Notes: generated from the sequence alone by a model not told the origin. Shown: positions 1 to 9,522, counted from the stretch's first letter. The stretch: DNA of 64,000 nucleotides from Saccharospirillum salsuginis (GCF_014651855.1 NZ_BMXR01000003.1:62001-126000), one strand, 5' to 3'. Numbers and translations are program-made.

Positions 1-886
<886 letters not shown>

Positions 887-914
887 GGTAGAAATGTTTC
901 AGTGCCTGTGGTCC

Positions 915-1054
915 GCATCGGGAACCGGGTATTGAGTAGGTTGGATTAGCCGTAGGCGTAATCCAACAACAAAGTGGCACAGTCATTACTCGGCCTCATT
1001 TTGTTGGATTACGCTTCGCTAATCCAACCTACTGGACTACCCGGCTCCCGATGC
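915..1054. repeat. Composite REP pair with outer inverted arms
   Basis: Two GTAGG-footed hairpin units face each other. The first (936-967) reads GTAGGTTGGATTA, a short loop, then TAATCCAAC. The second (1003-1032) is the reverse complement form ending in CCAACCTAC. They lie inside a further pair of 17-base arms (915-931 and 1038-1054) that are complementary except for one G-T wobble position. This is the inverted-pair (BIME-like) arrangement of REP elements with a GTAG foot, the kind mobilised by REP-associated tyrosine transposases. No such transposase gene is in the window. It sits between the slmA stop and the porin stop, so it could also end transcription from both sides. Confidence 0.75.
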
Positions 1055-1059
1055 TCGCT

Positions 1060-1110
1060 GTAGGGTGGGTCGGTACGTCTGGTCCGGCACCCCGGTTTCG
1101 GCTGCCCACC
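1060..1110 (+). repeat. GTAGG-footed REP-like unit, GTGGG type
   Basis: The unit begins GTAGGGTGGG and ends CCCACC, forming a loose stem with GC-rich internal pairing. The same foot and stem type recurs at 3301-3332 in the opposite orientation. It lies between slmA and the porin gene, immediately after the composite REP pair. Confidence 0.5.
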
Positions 1111-1134
1111 ATCGGACCAACCACTTCATCAATC

Positions 1135-2112
1135 CTAAAACTTAATCCTCAACCCACCCCCGAACCGGGTCACATTCCCCTCACTCTCCTCGGGTAAAAA
1201 CACCTCCCCGAAACTGTAACTGCTCACCTGGTTGCTGAATTGAATCTCATGCACGGCGGAAAAATACGTCTGGGTCTCATCGATGGTATCGGCGTCGTTT
1301 TCCTGCTGGGCATAGCCGCCGGAGACACGCAACCGGGTCGGCCAGCGGGTGACGTCCAGCGGCATTTTGGCGAAGCCGAGGAAACTGGTGCCATTGAGGT
1401 CCTGGTCGGAGTTGCCGGCCATTTGCAGCAGGCCGCCGAGGGTGATCTCGCCGAGGTCGTATTCGCCGACCAGACGGAACACCTGGGTGTCTTCGGCGGC
1501 ACCGTTGACTTCGAAGCCGGCGCTGGCGCGGAAACTCGGCTGTTCGACGTTGGCGGCGACGGAGAAGCCGGTGTCGCCGTCGGGGTTCTGGGCGGGGAGG
1601 ATGGCGCCGTCGAAGCTTAGACCGCCTTGGAGGTCGTTGCTGGTGTAGTTCAAACCGGTGTTGTAGCCGGTACCGGTGGGCAGGAACGCATTCGGTGTCA
1701 GCATGCCGCCGCCCAGAATCAGCGCATGGCTGGTCGGTTCGTCTTCCATCAGGTTGTAATAGGAGCGCGTTTTGGAAACCGGTGTTGGCCCGCCAAACAG
1801 GCGCAGGGTGCCGAAATCACCTTGCACCCCGACATGGCCTTGCAGCGCGAACGGGAAGGCGCCGTTGTTCAGGTCGACAATGTCGGCGTAGTAGCGGCTG
1901 TCGAAAACGGCGGTTACCTCGGGCGTGATGGGCGTATCGCCCTTGAAGCCGAAGTAACTGCGGTCGGCGTCGAGCTCGAGGCTGGCACCGGGGTCGGTGT
2001 TTTCGACGTAGACCATACCGTCGGCAACGCCGTAGATGGTGGTGCGAGCGTCGGCCGTGGCGCTCAGGCCGGACGCGATCGCGATGGCGGTCATCAGACG
2101 TGTGGTGTGCAT
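1135..2112 (-). CDS. Outer-membrane porin-like protein
   Basis: The 325-residue product looks like a general diffusion porin of the OmpC/Omp32 superfamily. It starts with a signal peptide (about residues 1-22, MHTTRLMTAIAIASGLSATADA) followed by TTIYGVADGMVYVE, the typical first strand of such barrels. Alternating polar and hydrophobic residues continue to a C-terminal strand ending in GGGLRIKF, with the terminal phenylalanine that the Bam machinery recognises. The start was placed at 2112 because AGGAGG lies just upstream; an upstream extension to 2181 has no such site and would precede the signal peptide. Substrate preference cannot be read from the sequence. The gene stands alone, divergent from the diguanylate cyclase. 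Confidence 0.8.
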   Translation of the reverse strand: MHTTRLMTAIAIASGLSATADARTTIYGVADGMVYVENTDPGASLELDADRSYFGFKGDTPITPEVTAVFDSRYYADIVDLNNGAFPFALQGHVGVQGDFGTLRLFGGPTPVSKTRSYYNLMEDEPTSHALILGGGMLTPNAFLPTGTGYNTGLNYTSNDLQGGLSFDGAILPAQNPDGDTGFSVAANVEQPSFRASAGFEVNGAAEDTQVFRLVGEYDLGEITLGGLLQMAGNSDQDLNGTSFLGFAKMPLDVTRWPTRLRVSGGYAQQENDADTIDETQTYFSAVHEIQFSNQVSSYSFGEVFLPEESEGNVTRFGGGLRIKF

Positions 2113-2295
2113 AAGCCCTCCTCTTTTGATCGGGGCAGTGTAGTGCCAGAACCTTGGGCGTGTCTGCGACACAGGGCACATGTCGATTATCGTCGAAGCC
2201 GCTCATCCGCTATACTGACGGACGCGGTATCAACATTCGCGGGGATCGTTCGCTGTCTCCCTCGGTTTCGCTCACTAACCGACACCGACACTTCT

Positions 2296-3258
2296 ATGGA
2301 TACCTGGATACGCCATTACCGGCAATTGCCGGACACGCGCCAGCGCGAGGTGTTTTTCAACGCGCTGGTACAGCACTACACCGACCTCTTCGATGCCACC
2401 GAAGTCGGGTTCCTGTTACTCGACGAATCGCTCCACGTCTTATCGAGCAATGCCCTGGCCGCCGATCTGCTCGGTCATACCCCGGCCACGGGTCAGCAGA
2501 TCCCCCGGCCGGGTGATTTGTTCGAGTTGGACGAGGACCATGAGGACAGCGATTGCGTCATCACCCGCGCCCTGGAGGAGCAACGTCCCTGCCAGACGGA
2601 GTTGACCGTGCGTCGCAACGGGGAGCTGCACTGGTTGCGGCTGACGGCCATTTCGGTCGCGATGCTCGACAGCCGCCAGGTTCTGATGATGGTGCAGGAC
2701 ATTTCGGCCGAGAAGCGTCTCGAGGCCGATGTGGAGGCCAAGCAGCAACAGCTGGACAAGGCGCGCACCCGCGATGCCCTGACCGGTCTGCACAACCGAC
2801 GTTACATCCTTGAGGAACTGGACCACCTCAATGCCAAGGCGAAACGCTACGGCACTCCGTTTTCCATTTGCCTGATCGATCTGGATCATTTCAAGAGCGT
2901 GAATGACACCTACGGCCACGACATTGCCGATGAAGTATTGCAGTGCCTGGCAAACCTGATTCAGGACGAGCTGCGCGATGCGGACATCACCGCCCGCTAC
3001 GGCGAGGAGGAGTTTATGGTGCTGCTGCCGGAAACCGGCGTCGAAGACGCGGTGCACACCATCAACCGCTTACGCCAGCGTTTTACGGAATCCCGGGTGC
3101 CGGGCATCAACCGCTCGTTGACGCTGAGCGCCGGTGTCATGCAGTGGGAGGCGGGGTTGTCGCGCGAGCAACTGGTGTTCAAGACCGACCAGCGCCTGGC
3201 CATGGCCAAGTACGCCGGCCGCAATCAGGTATGCGGTGATATCGACGAAACGGAGTAA
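2296..3258 (+). CDS. PAS-GGDEF diguanylate cyclase
   Basis: The predicted enzyme makes cyclic di-GMP from two GTP. Residues about 25-140 form a PAS-like sensor module with no membrane segment, so the protein is probably cytoplasmic. A short helical linker (about 140-160) leads to a GGDEF domain (160-315). The domain starts with DALTGLHNRRY and contains DLDHFKSVNDTYGH. The active-site signature at 236-240 reads GEEEF: the second glycine of the usual GGEEF is glutamate. A product-inhibition I-site RxxD (RDAD, 227-230) lies exactly five residues before it. Start 2296 was chosen because the domain fold begins there; the reading frame is open far upstream only as the antisense of the porin gene. 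Activity with the altered signature is uncertain. Confidence 0.87.
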   Translation: MDTWIRHYRQLPDTRQREVFFNALVQHYTDLFDATEVGFLLLDESLHVLSSNALAADLLGHTPATGQQIPRPGDLFELDEDHEDSDCVITRALEEQRPCQTELTVRRNGELHWLRLTAISVAMLDSRQVLMMVQDISAEKRLEADVEAKQQQLDKARTRDALTGLHNRRYILEELDHLNAKAKRYGTPFSICLIDLDHFKSVNDTYGHDIADEVLQCLANLIQDELRDADITARYGEEEFMVLLPETGVEDAVHTINRLRQRFTESRVPGINRSLTLSAGVMQWEAGLSREQLVFKTDQRLAMAKYAGRNQVCGDIDETE

Positions 3259-3291
3259 GCCTGGATCGGGTGCGGTGCCACCGCTTTGGTG

Positions 3292-3354
3292 CCTGAGTCA
3301 CGTTGGGTGCCAATGGCCCGTGCCCACCCTACGTCGGTTTGGTGCCGACTCAGG
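3292..3354. terminator. Convergent-gene hairpin containing a GTAGG REP-like unit
   Basis: CCTGAGTC (3292-3299) pairs with GACTCAGG (3347-3354). Between them is a reversed GTAGG-footed unit (3301-3332, reading CCCACCCTAC at its right end). It lies between the convergent stops of the cyclase gene and the TPR gene, overlapping the end of the latter, so a two-way terminator is plausible. There is no clear T-run. Confidence 0.45.
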
Positions 3355-4249
3355 AATCGGACGTCAGGGCCCGGAACTCGTTCATTCGGCGCAGGCTCTT
3401 GAAGGAGTCGTCGGACTTGGCTTCCTCGCGGTACGAAGGCGCGACGCCGATCGCCTTTTCCAGGAATTCGAGCGCGACCGTGGGTTCGTTGCGTTGCGCG
3501 TAGGCACAGGCCATCTGGTAGTAGGCGTGGCCGTGTTCGGGGTCGATCGCCAACGCCTGTTCGCTGAGGTTGATCGCCCACTTGGTCTCGTCCAGTTCCA
3601 GCGCGGCGTCGGCCTTGTAGGTCAGCGCTTCGGTGTCGAAGGGCCGCAGGGTGAGGATGTGATCGTAAATCTGGATCTTCGCCTGGGGGCTGGCTTCCTG
3701 GCTGGCACGCAACCACAGCGAGTGAATCTCGTTGGTTTTCTCGATCTCCTCGCGGTTCTCCTCGATCACCGCCGTCTTTTCTTTCAGGTTTTTCTCCAGC
3801 GCCTTGAGTCGCTTCTCGTAAGAGGACACCAGTTTGGTCACCTCGCGGTCGGCATAGGTGTGCGCCTTTTCCTTGATGTCGCGAATGTTGGCGTAACCAA
3901 TGACAACCAGCAATGAGGTCACACCGGCGATGAGATAGAAGAAATAGGTGACGGTGTCGATCGAATAGGTGACGGACTGAGTCGCCAATTCCAGCTGTTT
4001 GGCGTTCAGTTTGTCCGAATACTCGACCCGGAAGTTCATCATGTCCTGACGCAGCGTCTTGATTTCGTCGAGCATATAGCGCTCGATAAACGGGCTGTAC
4101 ATCGGTTCGTCGAGCCGTTCGACGGTTTCGGCGATGTCGTCGTCGGTGTAGGTGTCGGCAGCGGTGGGGGTGTTGGAGGTGGTTTCGGGTTGCTCGCCCC
4201 AGGCCGGGGCGAGCAACAACATCAGTATCAGCCCGATCAGGCTACGCAT
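3350..4249 (-). CDS. Exported membrane TPR protein in the ectoine-type operon
   Basis: The function is not recognised. The 299-residue product has a signal peptide (1-18, ending PAWG), an acidic linker, a helical stretch, then a transmembrane segment near residues 102-122 (TVTYFFYLIAGVTSLLVVIGYANI). A strongly charged coiled coil follows (about 125-175), and then two or three TPR-like repeats (about 180-290, with EALTYKADAALELD and HGHAYYQMACAYAQ). It would be anchored in the inner membrane with the TPR domain cytoplasmic. Its ATG lies 13 bases inside the end of the aspartokinase gene, so the two are very likely co-translated. A scaffold or regulatory role in osmoadaptation is only an inference from this coupling. 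Confidence 0.72.
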   Translation of the reverse strand: MRSLIGLILMLLLAPAWGEQPETTSNTPTAADTYTDDDIAETVERLDEPMYSPFIERYMLDEIKTLRQDMMNFRVEYSDKLNAKQLELATQSVTYSIDTVTYFFYLIAGVTSLLVVIGYANIRDIKEKAHTYADREVTKLVSSYEKRLKALEKNLKEKTAVIEENREEIEKTNEIHSLWLRASQEASPQAKIQIYDHILTLRPFDTEALTYKADAALELDETKWAINLSEQALAIDPEHGHAYYQMACAYAQRNEPTVALEFLEKAIGVAPSYREEAKSDDSFKSLRRMNEFRALTSDS

Positions 4250-5673
4250 GTACTTTTATCCTGTATGGCGGGTTCGATCAACGCACTGTGCAGCGTGCGA
4301 ATCGCTGCTTCGTACTGATCGTCCTCAACCACAACACGGATGTCAACCTGACGCATGCCCTGGTGAATGGCCAATACACTGATTTTGTTGTCCGCCAGCG
4401 CGGTGCTGAGACGGGCCAGGATACCCGGCACGTTCATATCGCTGCCGATGGCGGAGACCATGGCGATCTTGCGGCTGGAGATGTCGGCACCCGGATAGTA
4501 CCGCTCCAGTCGGCTCTTGATGCGGCGGATCACCTTCAGGCCGGTGTCCAGATAGAGCGTTACGGTGTTGGCGTTGTGCTCTTTCGCCAGCAGCGGCACG
4601 TCGAAATCCTGCACCAGTTTCTGGATTTCAAGGAAGTGGTTCGGCTCGCCGACGATGTCCTGGTCAAACACATCGATCGCGAAGATGTGCGGCTTGCCGG
4701 CGACAATCTCGACCGCTGGCTCTTCGCTGCGGTAGTCGTTGTCGATCAGGGTGCCGTCATGGTTCGGCTCGAAGGTGTTCTTCACACGCAGTGAAATGCC
4801 CTTCTGGCGCAGACCCTTGGCGGCTTTCGGGTGGATGGCTTCCATCCCGATCAGCGACAGCTGGTCGGCCACGTCATAGTTGGTGCGGCCGATCGGCTTG
4901 ACCTTGTCGTCGCCGACGACCTTCGGGTCCGCCGTGGACAGGTGGTATTCCTTGTGGATCACGGCTTCGCGGGCGTCGGTCAGTTCGGCGATCTTGCTGA
5001 AGGTGATCTCGCTGTAGCCCCGGTCGAAGGTTTTCATCAAACCTTCCTTGCACTGGGTGTAGCCGGTCACGATCGGCATTTCCTGGCTCAGGTCGAACTT
5101 GCTGAAGATGCGGTGGATCTTTTCGTCCATCAACAGGTTGTCCGGCTCACGCCAGCCGGTCAGGTCGACAAAGCGGGCGTTAATGCCTTCGGCCTGCAAC
5201 AGCAGGGCGGTGTTGAACGCACTGTGGGCTTCACCCACACCGGCCAGCATTTCGCGGACGGTGGCCAGGTGCTCTTCGATCTGGAAGTGGCCGTAGGAGC
5301 AAACGCGCTGCAGGTCGAGCAGACAGGAGCGGATGCCTTCCATCCGTTCGGTGATGAACTGGTCGGCCTGTTTGCGGGTGTGCGGCAGCTCGAACATCTC
5401 GGCGTTGACGTCGCGCATCGCCTTGGCCGCATCGGTCAGACGTTCGCTCCACTGCCAGTCGGAGTCGTTGTTGGCGAACAGGGCGTAGACACCCGGTTCC
5501 TTGGTTTTCTTGTGCTCAAGCAGCAGGTTGGTGATGCCGCCATAGGCGGAAACCACGAAAATGCGTTGATAGAGATCTTTCGGATCCCGGTGGACCTGCA
5601 CGATGTTGTCGCGCACGGCCGCGAAGTCGCTCATTGACGTACCGCCAATTTTCTCGACTGTATGTTCCGCCAT
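4237..5673 (-). CDS. ask: Ectoine-operon aspartate kinase
   Basis: Aspartokinase phosphorylates L-aspartate, the entry step to aspartate semialdehyde from which EctB makes diaminobutyrate. The 478-residue protein opens with VEKIGGTSMSDFAAVRDNI, the form seen in the special Ask_Ect isoenzymes of ectoine clusters, rather than the KFGGTS of ordinary aspartokinases. The C-terminal part (about 320-470) contains ACT-type regulatory repeats (KIAMVSAIGSDMNVPGILARL, KISVLAIHQG). A clear AAGGAGG ribosome site precedes the ATG. It follows ectB after a 210-base gap holding two strong hairpins. In typical clusters ectC lies at this place. Confidence 0.9.
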   Translation of the reverse strand: MAEHTVEKIGGTSMSDFAAVRDNIVQVHRDPKDLYQRIFVVSAYGGITNLLLEHKKTKEPGVYALFANNDSDWQWSERLTDAAKAMRDVNAEMFELPHTRKQADQFITERMEGIRSCLLDLQRVCSYGHFQIEEHLATVREMLAGVGEAHSAFNTALLLQAEGINARFVDLTGWREPDNLLMDEKIHRIFSKFDLSQEMPIVTGYTQCKEGLMKTFDRGYSEITFSKIAELTDAREAVIHKEYHLSTADPKVVGDDKVKPIGRTNYDVADQLSLIGMEAIHPKAAKGLRQKGISLRVKNTFEPNHDGTLIDNDYRSEEPAVEIVAGKPHIFAIDVFDQDIVGEPNHFLEIQKLVQDFDVPLLAKEHNANTVTLYLDTGLKVIRRIKSRLERYYPGADISSRKIAMVSAIGSDMNVPGILARLSTALADNKISVLAIHQGMRQVDIRVVVEDDQYEAAIRTLHSALIEPAIQDKSTCVA

Positions 5674-5711
5674 CTGGTTAAACCTCCTTCGGCGCTGAGC
5701 GTTATTGAAAC

Positions 5712-5731
5712 CGCCGGTGGCGAAACCGGCG
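5712..5731 (-). terminator. Hairpin upstream of the aspartokinase gene
   Basis: CGCCGGT and ACCGGCG pair with a six-base loop, about 40 bases before the aspartokinase start. It could be an mRNA-stability or attenuation hairpin; there is no T-run. Confidence 0.35.
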
Positions 5732-5833
5732 TGGCATCAGGCCTGACTGTAAAAAGTGTGACTTGCGGTCATGAAACCGACTTCGGGCGATGACTGCGCT
5801 CACCCACCGCTCGAAGCCGCTCTCGGGCATACC

Positions 5834-5859
5834 AAGGCCCGCCCGGACGGGCGGGCCTT
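5834..5859 (-). terminator. Strong hairpin after ectB
   Basis: AAGGCCCGCCC pairs perfectly over 11 bases with GGGCGGGCCTT, starting 25 bases after the ectB stop. It lacks a T-run in the ectB reading direction, so it may be a weak terminator or a processing and stability hairpin that lowers aspartokinase expression relative to ectAB. Confidence 0.55.
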
Positions 5860-5883
5860 GACTTCAGGTCAGTTCGAGCTGAC

Positions 5884-7161
5884 TCAGCTGGCCTTGGCCT
5901 TGGATTCGGGCATCACCTTGGCAAAGGCGTTTTCGAGAATATCGATGCCCTTGTTCAGGTCTTCAACCGGAATGGTCAGCGGACACAAACACTTTACAAC
6001 TTCGTCCCACGGACCACTGGTTTCGATGATCAGGCCATTGGCGAAGGCTTCTTTACAGATCTTCTCGGCGATGTCGCCGTCCGGCGTGCCGATGCCGCGC
6101 ATCATGCCACGACCTTTCAGCACCAACTGGTCTTCACCGAAACGCTTGATGATGTCACCGAACCGCTTCTCGATGATCTCGGCGCGCTTGGCGATTTCCT
6201 GTTCGAACGCCTTGTCCTGCCAGTACTCTTCCAGGGCAACCCGGGCGGTAACGAAAGCCAGGTTGTTGCCACGGAAGGTGCCGTTGTGCTCGCCCGGCTT
6301 CCACTGGTCCAGTTCAGGACGCATCAGAGTGACGGCGAACGGCAGGCCGTAGCCGCTCAGCGATTTGGACAGGGTGACGATGTCCGGGCTGATGCCGGCC
6401 GGCTCGAAGCTGAAGAAGGTGCCGGTACGGCCACAGCCAGCCTGGATGTCGTCGACGATGAACAGCATGTCGTGCTTGCGGCACAGGGCTTCCAGCTCTT
6501 TCAGCCAGTCCAGGCGCGCGGCGTTCAGACCGCCTTCACCCTGGACGGTTTCGACAATGACACCGGCCGGGACTTCGACGCCGCTGCCCGGATCGGTCAG
6601 CATCTGGTCCAGCAGTTTCAGGCCCATGAAATCGTCGCCGGCGTCACCGTAACCGTCGTAAGGGATACGCGTAACATTGTCCAGTGACACACCGGCACCG
6701 CCGCGCTGACCCTTGTTGCCGGTCGCCGCCTGGGCGCCGAGGGTGCAGCCGTGATAGCCATTGGTGAAGGAGACGATGCCGCTGCGGCCTTTGGCCTTAC
6801 GAGCGATCTTCAGCGCCACTTCAACGGCGTTGGTGCCGGTCGGACCGGTGAACTGGACTTTATAGTCCATGCCGCGCGGTTCCATGATGATGCTCTTGAA
6901 CGCCTTCAGGAAACGCTCTTTGGCATCGGTGAACATGTCCAGACCATGGGTGACACCGTCGTTCTGGATGTAGTCGATCAACGGCTGCTTGAGCAGGTCG
7001 TTGTTGTGGCCATAGTTCAAGGTGCCGGCACCGGCCAGGAAGTCGATGTAGGAATCGCCTTCCTTGTTCACCAGACGCGCGTTCTTGGCGGTGGTGAAGA
7101 CTGTCGGGAACGACCGGCAATAGGAACGAACTTGAGATTCTACTTCGTTAAAAATGTCCAT
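5884..7161 (-). CDS. ectB: Diaminobutyrate-2-oxoglutarate transaminase
   Basis: EctB transfers an amino group from glutamate to aspartate 4-semialdehyde, giving L-2,4-diaminobutyrate, the first committed step of ectoine synthesis. The 425-residue product is a PLP-dependent class III aminotransferase. It has [17 protein letters not shown] (106-122) for phosphate binding, [12 protein letters not shown] (236-247) with the cofactor-contacting aspartate, and [10 protein letters not shown] (263-272) with the Schiff-base lysine K266. The frame is open for 55 more codons upstream, but GGAGAG stands seven bases before the ATG at 7161, and [16 protein letters not shown] is the usual EctB beginning. It follows ectA closely. 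Confidence 0.95.
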   Translation of the reverse strand: MDIFNEVESQVRSYCRSFPTVFTTAKNARLVNKEGDSYIDFLAGAGTLNYGHNNDLLKQPLIDYIQNDGVTHGLDMFTDAKERFLKAFKSIIMEPRGMDYKVQFTGPTGTNAVEVALKIARKAKGRSGIVSFTNGYHGCTLGAQAATGNKGQRGGAGVSLDNVTRIPYDGYGDAGDDFMGLKLLDQMLTDPGSGVEVPAGVIVETVQGEGGLNAARLDWLKELEALCRKHDMLFIVDDIQAGCGRTGTFFSFEPAGISPDIVTLSKSLSGYGLPFAVTLMRPELDQWKPGEHNGTFRGNNLAFVTARVALEEYWQDKAFEQEIAKRAEIIEKRFGDIIKRFGEDQLVLKGRGMMRGIGTPDGDIAEKICKEAFANGLIIETSGPWDEVVKCLCPLTIPVEDLNKGIDILENAFAKVMPESKAKAS

Positions 7162-7216
7162 CTGTGCTCTCCAAATGATTGATTCTGTATGAATGCGTGT
7201 CTGAATCGGCCCAACT

Positions 7217-7702
7217 TCAACGGCGTATGGGGCCGATCCGGTACAGTTCTTCGGATTCGTGGCGGCCACCGAAATGAGAATCCTTATCAAAAAGGACGCT
7301 GATGTCCAGTTCGGCTTCCCATTCACGGGCCAACGCCTTGAATAAACGTTGCGACGGCTCGTTGTCCGGCGTGATGGTGGTTTCGAGATAAGCCACGTCG
7401 GCCATTTCGTCGCGCGCCATCAGGCTTTGAATCATGCGCTTGGCCAGGCCCTGTCCCCGTGCCTTCTCGCCGACCACGACCTGCCACAGGAAGTAGGTGT
7501 CGCCGGCACCGGGCTTGCGGTAGCCGGACACGAAGCCCACCAGCTCGCCATCCGCCTCGGCGGCGATGGCGGTATCGCCGAAGTGGCTCGTCTGCAGCAG
7601 GTTGCAGTACAGCGAGTTCGTGTCCAGCGGCGGGCTGTTCTCCACCAGCTGGTGGACGGCCAGGCCGTCCTCGGATCTGGGTTTTCTCAGTGTGATGTCC
7701 AT
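7217..7702 (-). CDS. ectA: L-2,4-diaminobutyric acid acetyltransferase
   Basis: EctA acetylates diaminobutyrate to N-gamma-acetyl-diaminobutyrate, the substrate of ectoine synthase. The 161-residue product is a GNAT-fold enzyme. It contains [20 protein letters not shown], with the acetyl-CoA pyrophosphate loop, and [20 protein letters not shown], with the family pattern near the C-terminus. [20 protein letters not shown] near the start is characteristic of EctA. ATG 7702 was chosen because it starts at the conserved ITLRKP region and has GAGGTG upstream; a 12-codon longer start at 7738 is possible. It is the first gene of a leftward operon, divergent from ectR. Confidence 0.93.
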   Translation of the reverse strand: MDITLRKPRSEDGLAVHQLVENSPPLDTNSLYCNLLQTSHFGDTAIAAEADGELVGFVSGYRKPGAGDTYFLWQVVVGEKARGQGLAKRMIQSLMARDEMADVAYLETTITPDNEPSQRLFKALAREWEAELDISVLFDKDSHFGGRHESEELYRIGPIRR

Positions 7703-7796
7703 TCTGTATTCATCACCTCGTTTCACGGCCCGGATCACGGGCTTATTTAGGCTTTAGTTCTTCATCTAATCTTTCGATGGCTAAAGATTTTAACAC

Positions 7797-7827
7797 AAGT
7801 CTGAGCGAAGAATGCAAGTCCTGGCCG
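7797..7827 (-). promoter_or_regulatory. Candidate ectA promoter
   Basis: Read on the minus strand, TTGCAT (7822-7827) and TAAAAT (7797-7802) stand 19 bases apart in an AT-rich island about 95 bases before the ectA start. It is the best sigma-70-like match in the ectA-ectR gap. The spacer is longer than ideal. Confidence 0.4.
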
Positions 7828-7948
7828 GATTTTGCCGCTGCGAACCTTTAGGCTTCGAAATTTTTACTTGCGATAGACCGCCTTATGACGCTAATCTAGA
7901 TAGGGTTTCGAAATGGTTTCATTAGAGGACGAACCTTTTGTCATGCGA

Positions 7949-7954
7949 TATAAT
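7949..7954 (+). promoter_or_regulatory. TATAAT box upstream of ectR
   Basis: A perfect TATAAT lies 46 bases before the ATG at 8000; no good -35 box is seen at the usual distance. If this is the ectR -10 box, transcription starts near 7961, and the earlier in-frame start at 7913 cannot be used. An activator or EctR itself may act here. Confidence 0.35.
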
Positions 7955-7999
7955 CTGGCGCTAATGGGGGACAGTACCCAGCTGGTAAAGGATCAGACG

Positions 8000-8491
8000 A
8001 TGAAACGAGTGGATGAAGTATTGGTGTCGTTGCGCCGGATCATCCGCGCTACCGATATTCATTCGAAGAAACTGAGCAAGCACAGCGGTCTGACATCACC
8101 CCAGCTGTTGATCCTGATGGCGATCGACAAGCTGGGCGACGTGACCATTGGTACCGTCGCCAAGGACGTGAACCTGAGTCAGGCCACCGTGACCACCATT
8201 CTGGACCGGCTCGAGAAGCGCGGCCTGGTGCAGCGGGTGCGCAGTGAAGTGGATCGTCGGCGCGTTCACGCCAAATTGACGGACGAGGGCCAGAAGATCG
8301 TCGAAGACGCTCCCAGCCCCCTGCAGGAGAGTTTTGTCGAGAAATTCGACACCTTGCCGGAATGGGAACAAACGATGATTCTGTCATCGCTGCAGAAACT
8401 GGCGGAACTGATGCAGGCATCGGACATCGATGCGGCCCCTGTGCTGCACGTTGGCGATGTGACGCATCATTACACCAACTCCCAGAACTGA
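8000..8491 (+). CDS. ectR: MarR-family regulator EctR
   Basis: EctR-type repressors control ectoine operons in halophilic and methylotrophic gammaproteobacteria, and this gene is divergent from ectA as in those clusters. The product is a 163-residue winged-helix protein: a dimerisation helix (VLVSLRRIIRATDIHSKKL), the MarR helix-turn-helix (VTIGTVAKDVNLSQATVTTILDRLEKRGLVQR), and the wing with VDRRRVHAKLTDEG. The frame is open to an ATG at 7913, but ATG 8000 has AAAGGA nearby and lies after a TATAAT box, so the shorter form is preferred. It probably binds the ectA promoter; the operator was not identified. Confidence 0.85.
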   Translation: MKRVDEVLVSLRRIIRATDIHSKKLSKHSGLTSPQLLILMAIDKLGDVTIGTVAKDVNLSQATVTTILDRLEKRGLVQRVRSEVDRRRVHAKLTDEGQKIVEDAPSPLQESFVEKFDTLPEWEQTMILSSLQKLAELMQASDIDAAPVLHVGDVTHHYTNSQN

Positions 8492-8513
8492 GACCGCCCC
8501 ACACCGCGCGACG

Positions 8514-9065
8514 CTACGTCCTCCCCGCCTCCCAGGTCGCGCGGTCCAGCACATACAGCACGCCCATGTCATCGTAGAACCGGTCCGTCCGCTCCAGGAA
8601 CCGCATGCCGATGCGCTCCATCACCTTGAGCGAAGGCGTGTTCTCGGGGTCTGCGATGGCGTAGAAATACGGCAGGTTCAGAGTCTCGAAGGCGTAATCG
8701 CGGATGGCTAGGGCCGCCTCCGTCGCCAACCCCCGCCCCCAGTATGGCCGGGCCAGATGCCAACCGATCTCGATGTGCTCCGACAATTCGCCTCCGCTGT
8801 AGGGCAGGGCTTTCAGCAATAGAATGCCTGCAAAGGCGTTGTCGTCTTTCATTCGAATCGGAAATACACCGGAACCCGGCGTATGGGCCTCCCACAGCGG
8901 CGGCCGATCCTTGAACAGACGCTTCATTTCGTCATAACCGGGCTGCTCTGACCATCCTAGGTACTGCCACATTTCGGGGGACTCGTAGATCGCCCAGTGC
9001 TCGTCCAGATCCCGCTCGGGTTCATAGGCTGTTATAAAACAGCGTTCGGTTTCGATAGATTGCAT
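8514..9065 (-). CDS. GNAT acetyltransferase, RimJ/RimL type
   Basis: The 183-residue product has the layout of the RimJ/RimL branch of GNAT acetyltransferases. The N-terminal beta strand carries TERCFITAYEPERDLDEHWAIYESPE, the central part has EIGWHLARPYWGRGLATEAALAIRDYAF with the acetyl-CoA loop, and ENTPSLKVMERIGMRF is the usual C-terminal helix and strand. Such enzymes acetylate N-termini of proteins or small amines; the substrate here is unknown. GAGGA lies upstream of the start. It is convergent with ectR, with only 22 bases between stops. Confidence 0.8.
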   Translation of the reverse strand: MQSIETERCFITAYEPERDLDEHWAIYESPEMWQYLGWSEQPGYDEMKRLFKDRPPLWEAHTPGSGVFPIRMKDDNAFAGILLLKALPYSGGELSEHIEIGWHLARPYWGRGLATEAALAIRDYAFETLNLPYFYAIADPENTPSLKVMERIGMRFLERTDRFYDDMGVLYVLDRATWEAGRT

Positions 9066-9522
9066 CTGGGCATCCTCACAATCGGGTAGTCAATGTGACA
9101 CACAGTGTAAACCATTGCATACGCCTGAGGCAGCTTCAGGTCTGAACCAGTGAGGAAGCCGTCCCGTCCCAATCGGACTCTGCGTTCCCGGAACGCTCAA
9201 AATTCGATCACCGAACGCCTCTATGGCGCTGTTTTGCGCTCGGTAACGCCCTGTGGTTTTTTGTAATCGCCGCTTTCAATCCGTCATCGCTGGTCTACCT
9301 TGACTATTGAAGCTGTGGGACGTGCAACCCTTGCTTCACCTGTGATGGGGGCAACCCCAACGTGGGCGGTTGGGCTGGCTGCTGCTCGGTTTCACTGAGT
9401 GGCACCCACCGCCCCAAATTTTACCCTTCTGTTGTATTTCCTGTTTCTACTGTGGCCGTGGGCTGTAATGTGCCCTGGTTGTGCGGTGGCTCGGCTGTAT
9501 GGGTTGCTTGTCGCCCGTGAAT
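9066..9522. other. Gene-free stretch, part of an 878-base gap
   Basis: No coding region of convincing composition was found. An imperfect hairpin (ACCGAACGC pairing with GCGCTCGGT near 9212-9243) is followed by a T-run, but it is not at the end of any gene. The rest, including a T-rich segment near 9415-9460, shows nothing recognisable. Confidence 0.5.

Noticed and set aside
5674..5883. Remnant of ectC between ectB and the aspartokinase gene
   Set aside because: Translation of the gap gives no EctC-like stretch; it contains hairpins only.
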